This document shows positions 1 to 9,816 of a stretch of DNA of 64,000 nt, piece by piece. Both the position numbers and the translations under genes were made by a program. Origin of the DNA: Sepiola atlantica (Eukaryota; Mollusca; Cephalopoda; Sepiida; Sepiolidae); the NCBI GenBank assembly GCA_963556195.1, contig CAUVYP010000586.1, positions 1,054,001 through 1,118,000 on the forward strand. The letters run 5' to 3'. Within the stretch, counting starts at the first letter, position 1. The number at the start of each line of letters is the position of its first letter. Under the pieces are notes generated by a model. It was not told the origin of the DNA, made no database searches, and saw only the letters and a list, made by a program, of their open reading frames with translations.

Positions 1-143
1 ACATTTATTCGAATTGTGCAACGAAACTTTGCAGACAGTCGCGGATAGGCCTTTTCTACTGAAGTACCAAGTTTCAGAAGTGCAGCTCTTGTACTGCCGG
101 AGATATGTCGATACAAACTGAATACGCAAAACATCAACAAAAT
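1..143. repeat. Partial monomer at left edge, type B
   Basis: The window opens inside a monomer at ACATTTATTCG and runs to the junction at 143. The box reads GACAGTCGCGGATAGGCC, so this is a type B copy. The array therefore continues to the left of the window. Confidence 0.95.
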
Positions 144-174
144 TTAGCGCGTTTTAAAGTTGATATCGCTTTTG

Positions 175-180
175 TTTATA
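175..180 (-). promoter_or_regulatory. TATAAA motif on minus strand, repeated per monomer (weak)
   Basis: TTTATA on the plus strand gives TATAAA on the minus strand, once per monomer, about 30 bases before the monomer junction in minus-strand direction. In AT-rich DNA such a hexamer is expected by chance, so this is only a candidate for satellite transcription initiation. Confidence 0.15.
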
Positions 181-195
181 ACTTCCACATTTATT

Positions 196-212
196 CGAAT
201 TGTGCAACGAAA
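196..212 (-). promoter_or_regulatory. CENP-B-box-like half site (speculative), example
   Basis: Read on the minus strand these 17 bases are TTTCGTTGCACAATTCG. The first eight match the start of the mammalian CENP-B box (YTTCGTTG) and position 10 is the required A, but the CGGG core of the right half is absent (ATTC instead). By the known requirement for both halves this would not be a functional mammalian CENP-B site. It could bind a diverged pogo-like DNA-binding protein, or be chance. Confidence 0.25.
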
Positions 213-221
213 CTTTGCACA
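201..221. other. 7-bp perfect inverted repeat with 7-base loop, example
   Basis: TGTGCAA, then CGAAACT, then TTGCACA: the arms are exact reverse complements. It recurs in every type A, A', A'', C and F monomer with the CACA edge. Type B and D boxes start with G rather than C, which leaves 5 paired bases (TGCAA/TTGCA). The right arm overlaps the first bases of the type box, so box type changes the hairpin. Confidence 0.75.
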
Positions 222-237
222 GATTAGCGGAGTCACA
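220..237. other. Type-defining 18-bp box (A version), example
   Basis: Within these 18 bases types A and B differ at 9 positions with no length change, while flanking bases of typical A and B copies are the same. The A version is CAGATTAGCGGAGTCACA; the B version (778-795) is GACAGTCGCGGATAGGCC; D is GACCGTCGCGGAGACACA; C is CAGATAAGCGGAGTCACA; E is GAGATAAGTGGAGTCACA. Concentrating difference in one box resembles the A/B-box difference of alpha-satellite monomers, but protein binding is not shown. Confidence 0.8.
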
Positions 238-248
238 TTTTCTACTGA

Positions 249-281
249 AGTACCAAGTTTCAGAAGTGCAGCTCTTGTACT
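249..281. other. 8-bp imperfect inverted repeat with one bulged base, example
   Basis: AGTACCAAG (249-257) pairs with CTTGTACT (274-281) if one C is bulged, around a loop of 16 bases. It is present in types A, B, D and F. Types C, C2 and E carry CTTTTACT instead and D' copies CTGTTACT, which weakens the stem. No function can be assigned. Confidence 0.5.
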
Positions 282-701
282 GCCGGAGATATGTCGATAC
301 AAACTGAATACGCAAAACATCAACAAAATTTAGCGCGTTTTAAAGTTGATATCGCTTTTGTTTATAACTTCCACATTTATTCGAATTGTGCAACGAAACT
401 TTGCACAGATTAGCGGAGTCACATTTTCTACTGAAGTACCAAGTTTCAGAAGTGCAGCTCTTGTACTGCCGGAGATATGTCGATACAAACTGAATACGCA
501 AAACATCAACAAAATTTAGCGCGTTTTAAAGTTGATATCGCTTTTGTTTATAACTTCCACATTTATTCGAATTGTGCAACGAAACTTTGCACAGATTAGC
601 GGAGTCACATTTTCTACTGAAGTACCAAGTTTCAGAAGTGCAGCTCTTGTACTGCCGGAGATATGTCGATACAAACTGAATACGCAAAACATCAACAAAA
701 T

Positions 702-887
702 TTAGCGCGTTTTAAAGTTGATATCGCTTTTGTTTATAACTTCCACATTTATTCGAATTGTGCAACGAAACTTTGCAGACAGTCGCGGATAGGCCTTTTC
801 TACTGAAGTACCAAGTTTCAGAAGTGCAGCTCTTGTACTGCCGGAGATATGTCGATACAAACTGAATACGCAAAACATCAACAAAAT
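702..887. repeat. Type B monomer (reference copy; 78 full copies)
   Basis: It matches type A except in the 18-bp box (778-795), which reads GACAGTCGCGGATAGGCC. B copies are usually separated by one to four A copies; adjacent B copies occur once (22652 and 22838). Starts include 702, 1260, 2004, 3306, 3678, 4422, 5166, 6097, 7027, 7585, 8515, 9073, 10003, 10375, 11305, 12049, 12793, 13724, 14654, 15212, 15584, 16328, 16700, 17072, 17816 and onward to 63385. Box variants: ATATCCC at 4422, ATGGGCT at 7585, ATAAGCC at 33068 and 36044, ATACGCC at 59108, 61339 and 63385. Copies at 23768, 28418, 34556, 37532, 45530 and 47576 end in CAACTAAAT rather than CAACAAAAT. Confidence 0.92.
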
Positions 888-1445
888 TTAGCGCGTTTTA
901 AAGTTGATATCGCTTTTGTTTATAACTTCCACATTTATTCGAATTGTGCAACGAAACTTTGCACAGATTAGCGGAGTCACATTTTCTACTGAAGTACCAA
1001 GTTTCATAAGTGCAGCTCTTGTACTGCCGGAGATATGTCGGTACAAACTGAATACGCAAAACATCAACAAAATTTAGCGCGTTTTAAAGTTGATATCGCT
1101 TTTGTTTATAACTTCCACATTTATTCGAATTGTGCAACGAAACTTTGCACAGATTAGCGGAGTCACATTTTCCACTGAAGTACCAAGTTTCAGAAGTGCA
1201 GCTCTTGTACTGCCGGAGATATGTCGATACAAACTGAATACGCAAAACATCAACAAAATTTAGCGCGTTTTAAAGTTGATATCGCTTTTGTTTATAACTT
1301 CCACATTTATTCGAATTGTGCAACGAAACTTTGCAGACAGTCGCGGATAGGCCTTTTCTACTGAAGTACCAAGTTTCAGAAGTGCAGCTCTTGTACTGCC
1401 GGAGATATGTCGATACAAACTGAATACGCAAAACATCAACAAAAT

Positions 1446-1631
1446 TTAGCGCGTTTTAAAGTTGATATCGCTTTTGTTTATAACTTCCACATTTATTCGA
1501 ATTGTGGAACGAAACTTTGCACAGATTAGCGGAGTCACATTTCCTACTGAAGTACCAAGTTTCATAAGTGCAGCTCTTGTACTGCCGGAGATATGTCGAT
1601 ACAAACTGAATACGCAAACTATCAACAAAAT
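1446..1631. repeat. Type A' monomer (the copy preceding type C)
   Basis: It is an A-box monomer that usually carries TTTCATAAG for TTTCAGAAG and the right end CAAACTATCAAC for CAAAACATCAAC; many also have ACATTTCCTAC. It sits immediately left of a type C (or C/A chimeric) monomer. Copies start at 1446, 2562, 5352, 6283, 12979, 13910, 17258, 18746, 20234, 21164, 22094, 23024, 24512, 29162, 30836, 32324, 33254, 35300, 36230, 38276, 39764, 40880, 46274 and 48320. The copies at 5352, 13910, 17258 and 18746 lack the CATAAG mark; 2562 lacks the ACTATC end. The copy at 1446 also has TGTGGAAC in the inverted repeat. Confidence 0.85.
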
Positions 1632-1817
1632 TTAGCGCGATTGAAAGTTAGTATCGCTTTTGTTTATAACTTCACCATTCTTTAGAATTGTGCAACGAAA
1701 CTTTGCACAGATAAGCGGAGTCACATGCTCTACTGAAGTACCAAGTTTCAGAAGTGCAGCTCTTTTACTGCCGGAGATATGTCGATACAAACTGAATACG
1801 CAAAACATCAACTAAAT
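1632..1817. repeat. Type C monomer (diverged left arm)
   Basis: Marks: GCGATTGAAAGTTAGTATCGC at the left, CACCATTCTTTAG before the inverted repeat, box CAGATAAGCGGAGTCACA followed by TGCTC, CTCTTTTACTG, and the end CAACTAAAT. It loses the GATATC site found in A and B. Starts: 1632, 2748, 5538, 6469, 13165, 14096, 20420, 21350, 22280, 23210, 24698, 29348, 31022, 32510, 33440, 35486, 36416, 38462, 39950, 41066, 41996, 46460 and 48506. Copies at 22280, 29348, 31022, 33440, 36416, 38462, 46460 and 48506 have GAGATAAG. Copies at 39950, 41066 and 41996 share ACTTCAAC near the end, marking a recent lineage. Confidence 0.88.
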
Positions 1818-2003
1818 TTAGCGCGTTTTAAAGTTGATATCGCTTTTGTTTATAACTTCCACATTTATTCGAATTGTGCAACGAAACTTTGCACAGATTA
1901 GCGGAGTCACATTTTCTACTGAAGTACCAAGTTTCAGAAGTGCAGCTCTTGTACTGCCGGAGATATGTCGATACAAACTGAATACGCAAAACATCAACAA
2001 AAT

Positions 2004-3119
2004 TTAGCGCGTTTTAAAGTTGATATCGCTTTTGTTTATAACTTCCACATTTATTCGAATTGTGCAACGAAACTTTGCAGACAGTCGCGGATAGGCCTTT
2101 TCTACTGAAGTACCAAGTTTCAGAAGTGCAGCTCTTGTACTGCCGGAGATATGTCGATACAAACTGAATACGCAAAACATCAACAAAATTTAGCGCGTTT
2201 TAAAGTTGATATCGCTTTTGTTTATAACTTCCACATTTATTCGAATTGTGCAACGAAACTTTGCACAGATTAGCGGAGTCACATTTTCTACTGAAGTACC
2301 AAGTTTCATAAGTGCAGCTCTTGTACTGCCGGAGATATGTCGGTACAAACTGAATACGCAAAACATCAACAAAATTTAGCGCGTTTTAAAGTTGATATCG
2401 CTTTTGTTTATAACTTCCACATTTATTCGAATTGTGCAACGAAACTTTGCACAGATTAGCGGAGTCACATTTTCTACTGAAGTACCAAGTTTCAGAAGTG
2501 CAGCTCTTGTACTGCCGGAGATATGTCGATACAAACTGAATACGCAAAACATCAACAAAATTTAGCGCGTTTTAAAGTTGATATCGCTTTTGTTTATAAC
2601 TTCCACATTTATTCGAATTGTGCAACGAAACTTTGCACAGATTAGCGGAGTCACATTTCCTACTGAAGTACCAAGTTTCATAAGTGCAGCTCTTGTACTG
2701 CCGGAGATATGTCGATATAAACTGAATACGCAAAACATCAACAAAATTTAGTGCGATTGAAAGTTAGTATCGCTTTTGTTTATAACTTCACCATTCTTTA
2801 GAATTGTGCAACGAAACTTTGCACAGATAAGCGGAGTCACATGCTCTACTGAAGTACCAAGTTTCAGAAGTGCAGCTCTTTTACTGCCGGAGATATGTCG
2901 ATACAAACTGAATACGCAAAACATCAACTAAATTTAGCGCGTTTTAAAGTTGATATCGCTTTTGTTTATAACTTCCACATTTATTCGAATTGTGCAACGA
3001 AACTTTGCACAGATTAGCGGAGTCACATTTTCTACTGAAGTACCAAGTTTCAGAAGTGCAGCTCTTGTACTGCCGGAGATATGTCGATACAAACTGAATA
3101 CGCAAAACATCAACAAAAT
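2004..3119. repeat. Higher-order unit, copy 2, one B monomer missing
   Basis: The order is B, marked A, A, A', C, A. It matches the unit 702-2003 except that the second B is absent, so it has 6 monomers. A whole-monomer loss by unequal exchange is the simplest explanation. Confidence 0.7.
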
Positions 3120-3491
3120 TTAGCGCGTTTTAAAGTTGATATCGCTTTTGTTTATAACTTCCACATTTATTCGAATTGTGCAACGAAATTTTGCACAGAT
3201 TAGCGGAGTCACATTTTCTACTGAAGTACCAAGTTTCAGAAGTGCAGCTCTTGTACTGCCGGAGATATGTCGATACAAACTGAATACGCAAAACATCAAC
3301 AAAATTTAGCGCGTTTTAAAGTTGATATCGCTTTTGTTTATAACTTCCACATTTATTCGAATTGTGCAACGAAACTTTGCAGACAGTCGCGGATAGGCCT
3401 TTTCTACTGAAGTACCAAGTTTCAGAAGTGCAGCTCTTGTACTGCCGGAGATATGTCGATACAAACTGAATACGCAAAATATCAACAAAAT

Positions 3492-6400
3492 TTAGCGCGT
3501 TTTAAAGTTGATATCGCTTTTGTTTATAACTTCCACATTTATTCGAATTGTGCAACGAAACTTTGCACAGATTAGCGGAGTCACATTTTCTACTGAAGTA
3601 CCAAGTTTCAGAAGTGCAGCTCTTGTACTGCCGGAGATATGTCGATACAAACTGAATACGCAAAACATCAACAAAATTTAGCGCGTTTTAAAGTTGATAT
3701 CGCTTTTGTTTATAACTTCCACATTTATTCGAATTGTGCAACGAAACTTTGCAGACAGTCGCGGATAGGCCTTTTCTACTGAAGTACAAAGTTTCAGAAG
3801 TGCAGCTCTTGTACTGCCGGAGATATGTCGATACAAACTGAATACGCAAAACATCAACAAAATTTAGCGCGTTTTAAAGTTGATATCGCTTTTGTTTATA
3901 ACTTGCACATTTATTCGAATTGTGCAACGAAACTTTGCACAGATTAGCGGAGTCACATTTTCTACTGAAGTACCAAGTTTCAGAAGTGCAGCTCTTGTAC
4001 TGCCGGAGATATGTCGATACAAACTGAATACGCAAAACATCAACAAAATTTAGCGCGTTTTAAAGTTGATATCGCTTTTGTTTATAACTTCCACATTTAT
4101 TCGAATTGTGCAACGAAACTTTGCACAGATTAGCGGAGTCACATTTTCTACTGAAGTACCAAGTTTCAGAAGTGCAGCTCTTGTACTGCCGGAGATATGT
4201 CGATACAAACTGAATACGCAAAACATCAACAAAATTTAGCGCGTTTTAAAGTTGATATCGCTTTTGTTTATAACTTCCACATTTATTCGAATTGTGCAAC
4301 GAAACTTTGCACAGATTAGCGGAGTCACATTTTCTACTGAAGTACCAAGTTTCAGAAGTGCAGCTCTTGTACTGCCGGAGATATGTCGATACAAACTGAA
4401 TACGCAAAACATCAACAAAATTTAGCGCGTTTTAAAGTTGATATCGCTTTTGTTTATAACTTCCACATTTATTCGAATTGTGCAACGAAACTTTGCAGAC
4501 AGTCGCGGATATCCCTTTTCTACTGAAGTACCAAGTTTCAGAAGTGCAGCTCTTGTACTGCCGGAGATATGTCGATACAAACTGAATACGCAAAACATCA
4601 ACAAAATTTAGCGCGTTTTAAAGTTGATATCGCTTTTGTTTATAACTTCCACATTTATTCGAATTGTGCAACGAAACTTTGCACAGATTAGCGGAGTCAC
4701 ATTTTCTACTGAAGTACCAAGTTTCAGAAGTGCAGCTCTTGTACTGCCGGAGATATGTCGATACAAACTGAATACGCAAAACATCAACAAAATTTAGCGC
4801 GTTTTAAAGTTGATATCGCTTTTGTTTATAACTTCCACATTTATTCGAATTGTGCAACGAAACTTTGCACATATTAGCGGAGTCACATTTTCTACTGAAG
4901 TACCAAGTTTCAGAAGTGCAGCTCTTGTACTGCCGGAGATATGTCGATACAAACTGAATACGCAAAACATCAACAAAATTTAGCGCGTTTTAAAGTTGAT
5001 ATCGCTTTTGTTTATAATTTCCACATTTATTCGAATTGTGCAACGAAACTTTGCACAGATTAGCGGAGTCACATTTTCTACTGAAGTACCAAGTTTCAGA
5101 AGTGCAGCTCTTGTACTGCCGGAGATATGTCGATACAAACTGAATACGCAAAACATCAACAAAATTTAGCGCGTTTTAAAGTTGATATCGCTTTTGTTTA
5201 TAACTTCCACATTTATTCGAATTGTGCAACGAAACTTTGCAGACAGTCGCGGATAGGCCTTTTCTACTGAAGTACCAAGTTTCAGAAGTGCAGCTCTTGT
5301 ACTGCCGGAGATATGTCGATACAAACTGAATACGCAAAACATCAACAAAATTTAGCGCGTTTTAAAGTTGATATCGCTTTTGTTTATAACTTCCACATTT
5401 ATTCGAATTGTGCAACGAAACTTTGCACAGATTAGCGGAGTCACATTTTCTACTGAAGTACCAAGTTTCAGAAGTGCAGCTCTTGTACTGCCGGAGATAT
5501 GTCGATACAAACTGAATACGCAAACTATCAACAAAATTTAGTGCGATTGAAAGTTAGTATCGCTTTTGTTTATAACTTCACCATTCTTTAGAATTGTGCA
5601 ACGAAACTTTGCACAGATAAGCGGAGTCACATGCTCTACTGAAGTACCAAGTTTCAGAAGTGCAGCTCTTTTACTGCCGGAGATATGTCGATACAAACTG
5701 AATACGCAAAACATCAACTAAATTTTAGCCCGTTTTAAAGTTGATATCGCTTTTGTTTATAACTTCCACATTTATTCGAATTGTGCAACGAAACTTTGCA
5801 CAGATTAGCGGAGTCACATTTTCTACTGAAGTACCAAGTTTAAGAAGTGCAGCTCTTGTACTGCCGGAGATATGTCGATACAAACTGAATACGCAAAACA
5901 TCAACAAAATTTAGCGCGTTTTAAAGTTGATATCGCTTTTGTTTATAACTTCCACATTTATTCGAATTGTGCAACGAAACTTTGCACAGATTAGCGGAGT
6001 CACATTTTCCACTGAAGTACCAAGTTTCAGAAGTGCAGCTCTTGTACTGCCGGAGATATGTCGATACAAACTGAATACGCAAAACATCAACAAAATTTAG
6101 CGCGTTTTAAAGTTGATATCGCTTTTGTTTATAACTTCCACATTTATTCGAATTGTGCAACGAAACTTTGCAGACAGTCGCGGATAGGCCTTTTCTACTG
6201 AAGTACCAAGTTTCAGAAGTGCAGCTCTTGTACTGCCGGAGATATGTCGATACAAACTGAATACGCAAAACATCAACAAAATTTAGCGCGTTTTAAAGTT
6301 GATATCGCTTTTGTTTATAACTTCCACATTTATTCGAATTGTGCAACGAAACTTTGCACAGATTAGCGGAGTCACATTTTCTACTGAAGTACCAAGTTTC

Positions 6401-7956
6401 ATAAGTGCAGCTCTTGTACTGCCGGAGATATGTCGATACAAACTGAATACGCAAACTATCAACAAAATTTAGTGCGATTGAAAGTTAGTATCGCTTTTGT
6501 TTATAACTTCACCATTCTTTAGAATTGTGCAACGAACCTTTGCACAGATAAGCGGAGTCACATGCTCTACTGAAGTACCAAGTTTCAGAAGTGCAGCTCT
6601 TTTACTGCCGGAGATATGTCGATACAAACTGAATACGCAAAACATCAACTAAATTTAGCGCGTTTTAAAGTTGATATCGCTTTTGTTTATAACTTCCACA
6701 TTTATTCGAATTGTGCAACGAAACTTTGCACAGATTAGCGGAGTCACATTTTCTACTGAAGTACCAAGTTTCAGAAGTGCAGCTCTTGTACTGCCGGAGA
6801 TATGTCGATACAAACTGAATACGCAAAACATCAACAAAATTTAGCGCGTTTTAAAGTTGATATCGCTTTTGTTTATAACTTCCACATTTATTCGAATTGT
6901 GCAACGAAACTTTGCACAGATTAGCGGAGTCACATTTTCTACTGAAGTACCAAGTGTCAGAAGTGCAGCTCTTGTACTGCCGGAGATATGTCGATACAAA
7001 CTGAATACGCAAAACATCAACAAAATTTAGCGCGTTTTAAAGTTGATATCGCTTTTGTTTATAACTTCCACATTTATTCGAATTGTGCAACGAAACTTTG
7101 CAGACAGTCGCGGATAGGCCTTTTCTACTGAAGTACCAAGTTTCAGAAGTGCAGCTCTTGTACTGCCGGAGATATGTCGATACAAACTGAATACGCAAAA
7201 CATCAACAAAATTTAGCGCGTTTTAAAGTTGATATCGCTTTTGTTTATAACTTCCACATTTATTCGAATTGTGCAACGAAACTTTGCACAGATTAGCGGA
7301 GTCACATTTTCTACTGAAGTACCAAGTTTCAGAAGTGCAGCTCTTGTACTGCCGGAGATATGTCGATACAAACTGAATACGCAAAACATCAACAAAATTT
7401 AGCGCGTTTTAAAGTTGATATCGCTTTTGTTTATAACTTCCACATTTATTCGAATTGTGCAACGAAACTTTGCACAGATTAGCGGAGTCACATTTTCTAC
7501 TGAAGTACCAAGTTTCAGAAGTGCAGCTCTTGTACTGCCGGAGATATGTCGATACAAACTGAATACGCAAAACATCAACAAAATTTAGCGCGTTTTAAAG
7601 TTGATATCGCTTTTGTTTATAACTTCCACATTTATTCGAATTGTGCAACGAAACTTTGCAGACAGTCGCGGATGGGCTTTTTCTACTGAAGTACCAAGTT
7701 TCAGAAGTGCAGCTCTTGTACTGCCGGAGATATGTCGATACAAACTGAATACGCAAAACATCAACAAAATTTAGCGCGTTTTAAAGTTGATATCGCTTTT
7801 GTTTATAACTTCCACATTTATTCGAATTGTGCAACGAAACTTTGCACAGATTAGCGGAGTCACATTTTCTACTGAAGTACCAAGTTTCAGACGGGCAGCT
7901 CTTGTACTGCCGGAGATATGTCGATACAAACTGAATACGCAAAACATCAACAAAAT
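3492..7956. repeat. 24-monomer segment, copy 1 of a long-range duplication
   Basis: The monomer order from here (A B A A A B A A A B A' C A A B A' C A A B A A B A) is repeated at 11119-15583, offset 7627 bp. Both copies contain the same single-base insertion with a linked G-to-C change (AAATTTTAGCCCG) at the start of the monomer after C (5723-5732 and 13350-13359). Both also have TTTTCCACTG in the next monomer. Independent origin of all these is unlikely. Later private changes exist, such as GTGTCAG near 6955. Confidence 0.75.
5538..5724. repeat. 187-bp type C monomer (1-base insertion)
   Basis: An extra T in the T run at 5723-5726 lengthens the unit and shifts the lattice by one for all later monomers. 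It is linked to CCCG instead of GCGCG just downstream. Confidence 0.85.
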
Positions 7957-8328
7957 TTAGCGCGTTTTAAAGTTGATATCGCTTTTGTTTATAACTTCCA
8001 CATTTATTCGAATTGTGCAACGAAACTTTGCACAGATTAGCGGAGTCACATTTTCTACTGAAGTACCAAGTTTCAGAAGTGCAGCTCTTGTACTGCCGGA
8101 GATATGTCGATACAAACTGAATACGCAAAACATCAACAAAATTTAGCGCGTTTTAAAGTTGATATCGCTTTTGTTTATAACTTCCACATTTATTCGAATT
8201 GTGCAACGAAACTTTGCACAGATTAGCGGAGTCACATTTTCTACTGAAGTACCAAGTTTCAGAAGTGCAGCTCTTGTACTGCCGGAGATATGTCGATACA
8301 AACTGAATACGCAAAACATCAACAAAAT
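6841..8328. repeat. 8-monomer (1488-bp) higher-order unit, copy 1
   Basis: Order A B A A B A A A. The first monomer carries the rare AAGTGTCAG (near 6955) found again 1488 bp later. This copy has four private changes I can see: ATGGGCT in the box at 7585-7770 and GACGGGC near 7890. Confidence 0.72.
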
Positions 8329-9816
8329 TTAGCGCGTTTTAAAGTTGATATCGCTTTTGTTTATAACTTCCACATTTATTCGAATTGTGCAACGAAACTT
8401 TGCACAGATTAGCGGAGTCACATTTTCTACTGAAGTACCAAGTGTCAGAAGTGCAGCTCTTGTACTGCCGGAGATATGTCGATACAAACTGAATACGCAA
8501 AACATCAACAAAATTTAGCGCGTTTTAAAGTTGATATCGCTTTTGTTTATAACTTCCACATTTATTCGAATTGTGCAACGAAACTTTGCAGACAGTCGCG
8601 GATAGGCCTTTTCTACTGAAGTACCAAGTTTCAGAAGTGCAGCTCTTGTACTGCCGGAGATATGTCGATACAAACTGAATACGCAAAACATCAACAAAAT
8701 TTAGCGCGTTTTAAAGTTGATATCGCTTTTGTTTATAACTTCCACATTTATTCGAATTGTGCAACGAAACTTTGCACAGATTAGCGGAGTCACATTTTCT
8801 ACTGAAGTACCAAGTTTCAGAAGTGCAGCTCTTGTACTGCCGGAGATATGTCGATACAAACTGAATACGCAAAACATCAACAAAATTTAGCGCGTTTTAA
8901 AGTTGATATCGCTTTTGTTTATAACTTCCACATTTATTCGAATTGTGCAACGAAACTTTGCACAGATTAGCGGAGTCACATTTTCTACTGAAGTACCAAG
9001 TTTCAGAAGTGCAGCTCTTGTACTGCCGGAGATATGTCGATACAAACTGAATACGCAAAACATCAACAAAATTTAGCGCGTTTTAAAGTTGATATCGCTT
9101 TTGTTTATAACTTCCACATTTATTCGAATTGTGCAACGAAACTTTGCAGACAGTCGCGGATAGGCCTTTTCTACTGAAGTACCAAGTTTCAGAAGTGCAG
9201 CTCTTGTACTGCCGGAGATATGTCGATACAAACTGAATACGCAAAACATCAACAAAATTTAGCGCGTTTTAAAGTTGATATCGCTTTTGTTTATAACTTC
9301 CACATTTATTCGAATTGTGCAACGAAACTTTGCACAGATTAGCGGAGTCACATTTTCTACTGAAGTACCAAGTTTCAGAAGTGCAGCTCTTGTACTGCCG
9401 GAGATATGTCGATACAAACTGAATACGCAAAACATCAACAAAATTTAGCGCGTTTTAAAGTTGATATCGCTTTTGTTTATAACTTCCACATTTATTCGAA
9501 TTGTGCAACGAAACTTTGCACAGATTAGCGGAGTCACATTTTCTACTGAAGTACCAAGTTTCAGAAGTGCAGCTCTTGTACTGCCGGAGATATGTCGATA
9601 CAAACTGAATACGCAAAACATCAACAAAATTTAGCGCGTTTTAAAGTTGATATCGCTTTTGTTTATAACTTCCACATTTATTCGAATTGTGCAACGAAAC
9701 TTTGCACAGATTAGCGGAGTCACATTTTCTACTGAAGTACCAAGTTTCAGAAGTGCAGCTCTTGTACTGCCGGAGATATGTCGATACAAACTGAATACGC
9801 AAAACATCAACAAAAT
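8329..9816. repeat. 8-monomer (1488-bp) higher-order unit, copy 2
   Basis: It repeats the order and the GTGTCAG mark (near 8443) of the preceding unit. It then gives way to A B A B at 9817. Confidence 0.72.

Larger units (their letters stand above)
144..329. repeat. Type A monomer (majority form; reference copy)
   Basis: This copy represents the consensus. Landmarks: GCGCGTTTTAAAG at the left, GATATCGC, TTTATAAC, ATTCGAAT (an 8-bp palindrome), a 7-bp inverted repeat at 201-221, the type box at 220-237 beginning CAGATTAGCGG, an imperfect inverted repeat at 249-281, and ACATCAACAAAAT at the right end. Most array members are identical to this or differ by one or two bases. Copies at 330, 516, 1818, 7213, 9259 and many others look the same. 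Confidence 0.95.
702..2003. repeat. Higher-order unit of 7 monomers, copy 1
   Basis: The order is B, A with TTTCATAAG and TCGGTACAAAC, A, B, A', C, A. The rare pair of marks in the second monomer recurs exactly 1302 bp later in the following unit, showing a tandem duplication. Confidence 0.75.

Noticed and set aside
144..326. Hundreds of 60-codon minus-strand open frames as genes
   Set aside because: They are one satellite unit read repeatedly in a frame fixed by the 186-bp period. Starts are mostly TTG, many copies carry stops or amino-acid changes, and no recognisable domain is visible.
310..360. Phased A-tracts giving intrinsic DNA bending at the monomer junction
   Set aside because: The A/T tract centres are about 12.5, 13 and 16.5 bases apart, not near 10.5, and one tract contains a TA step.
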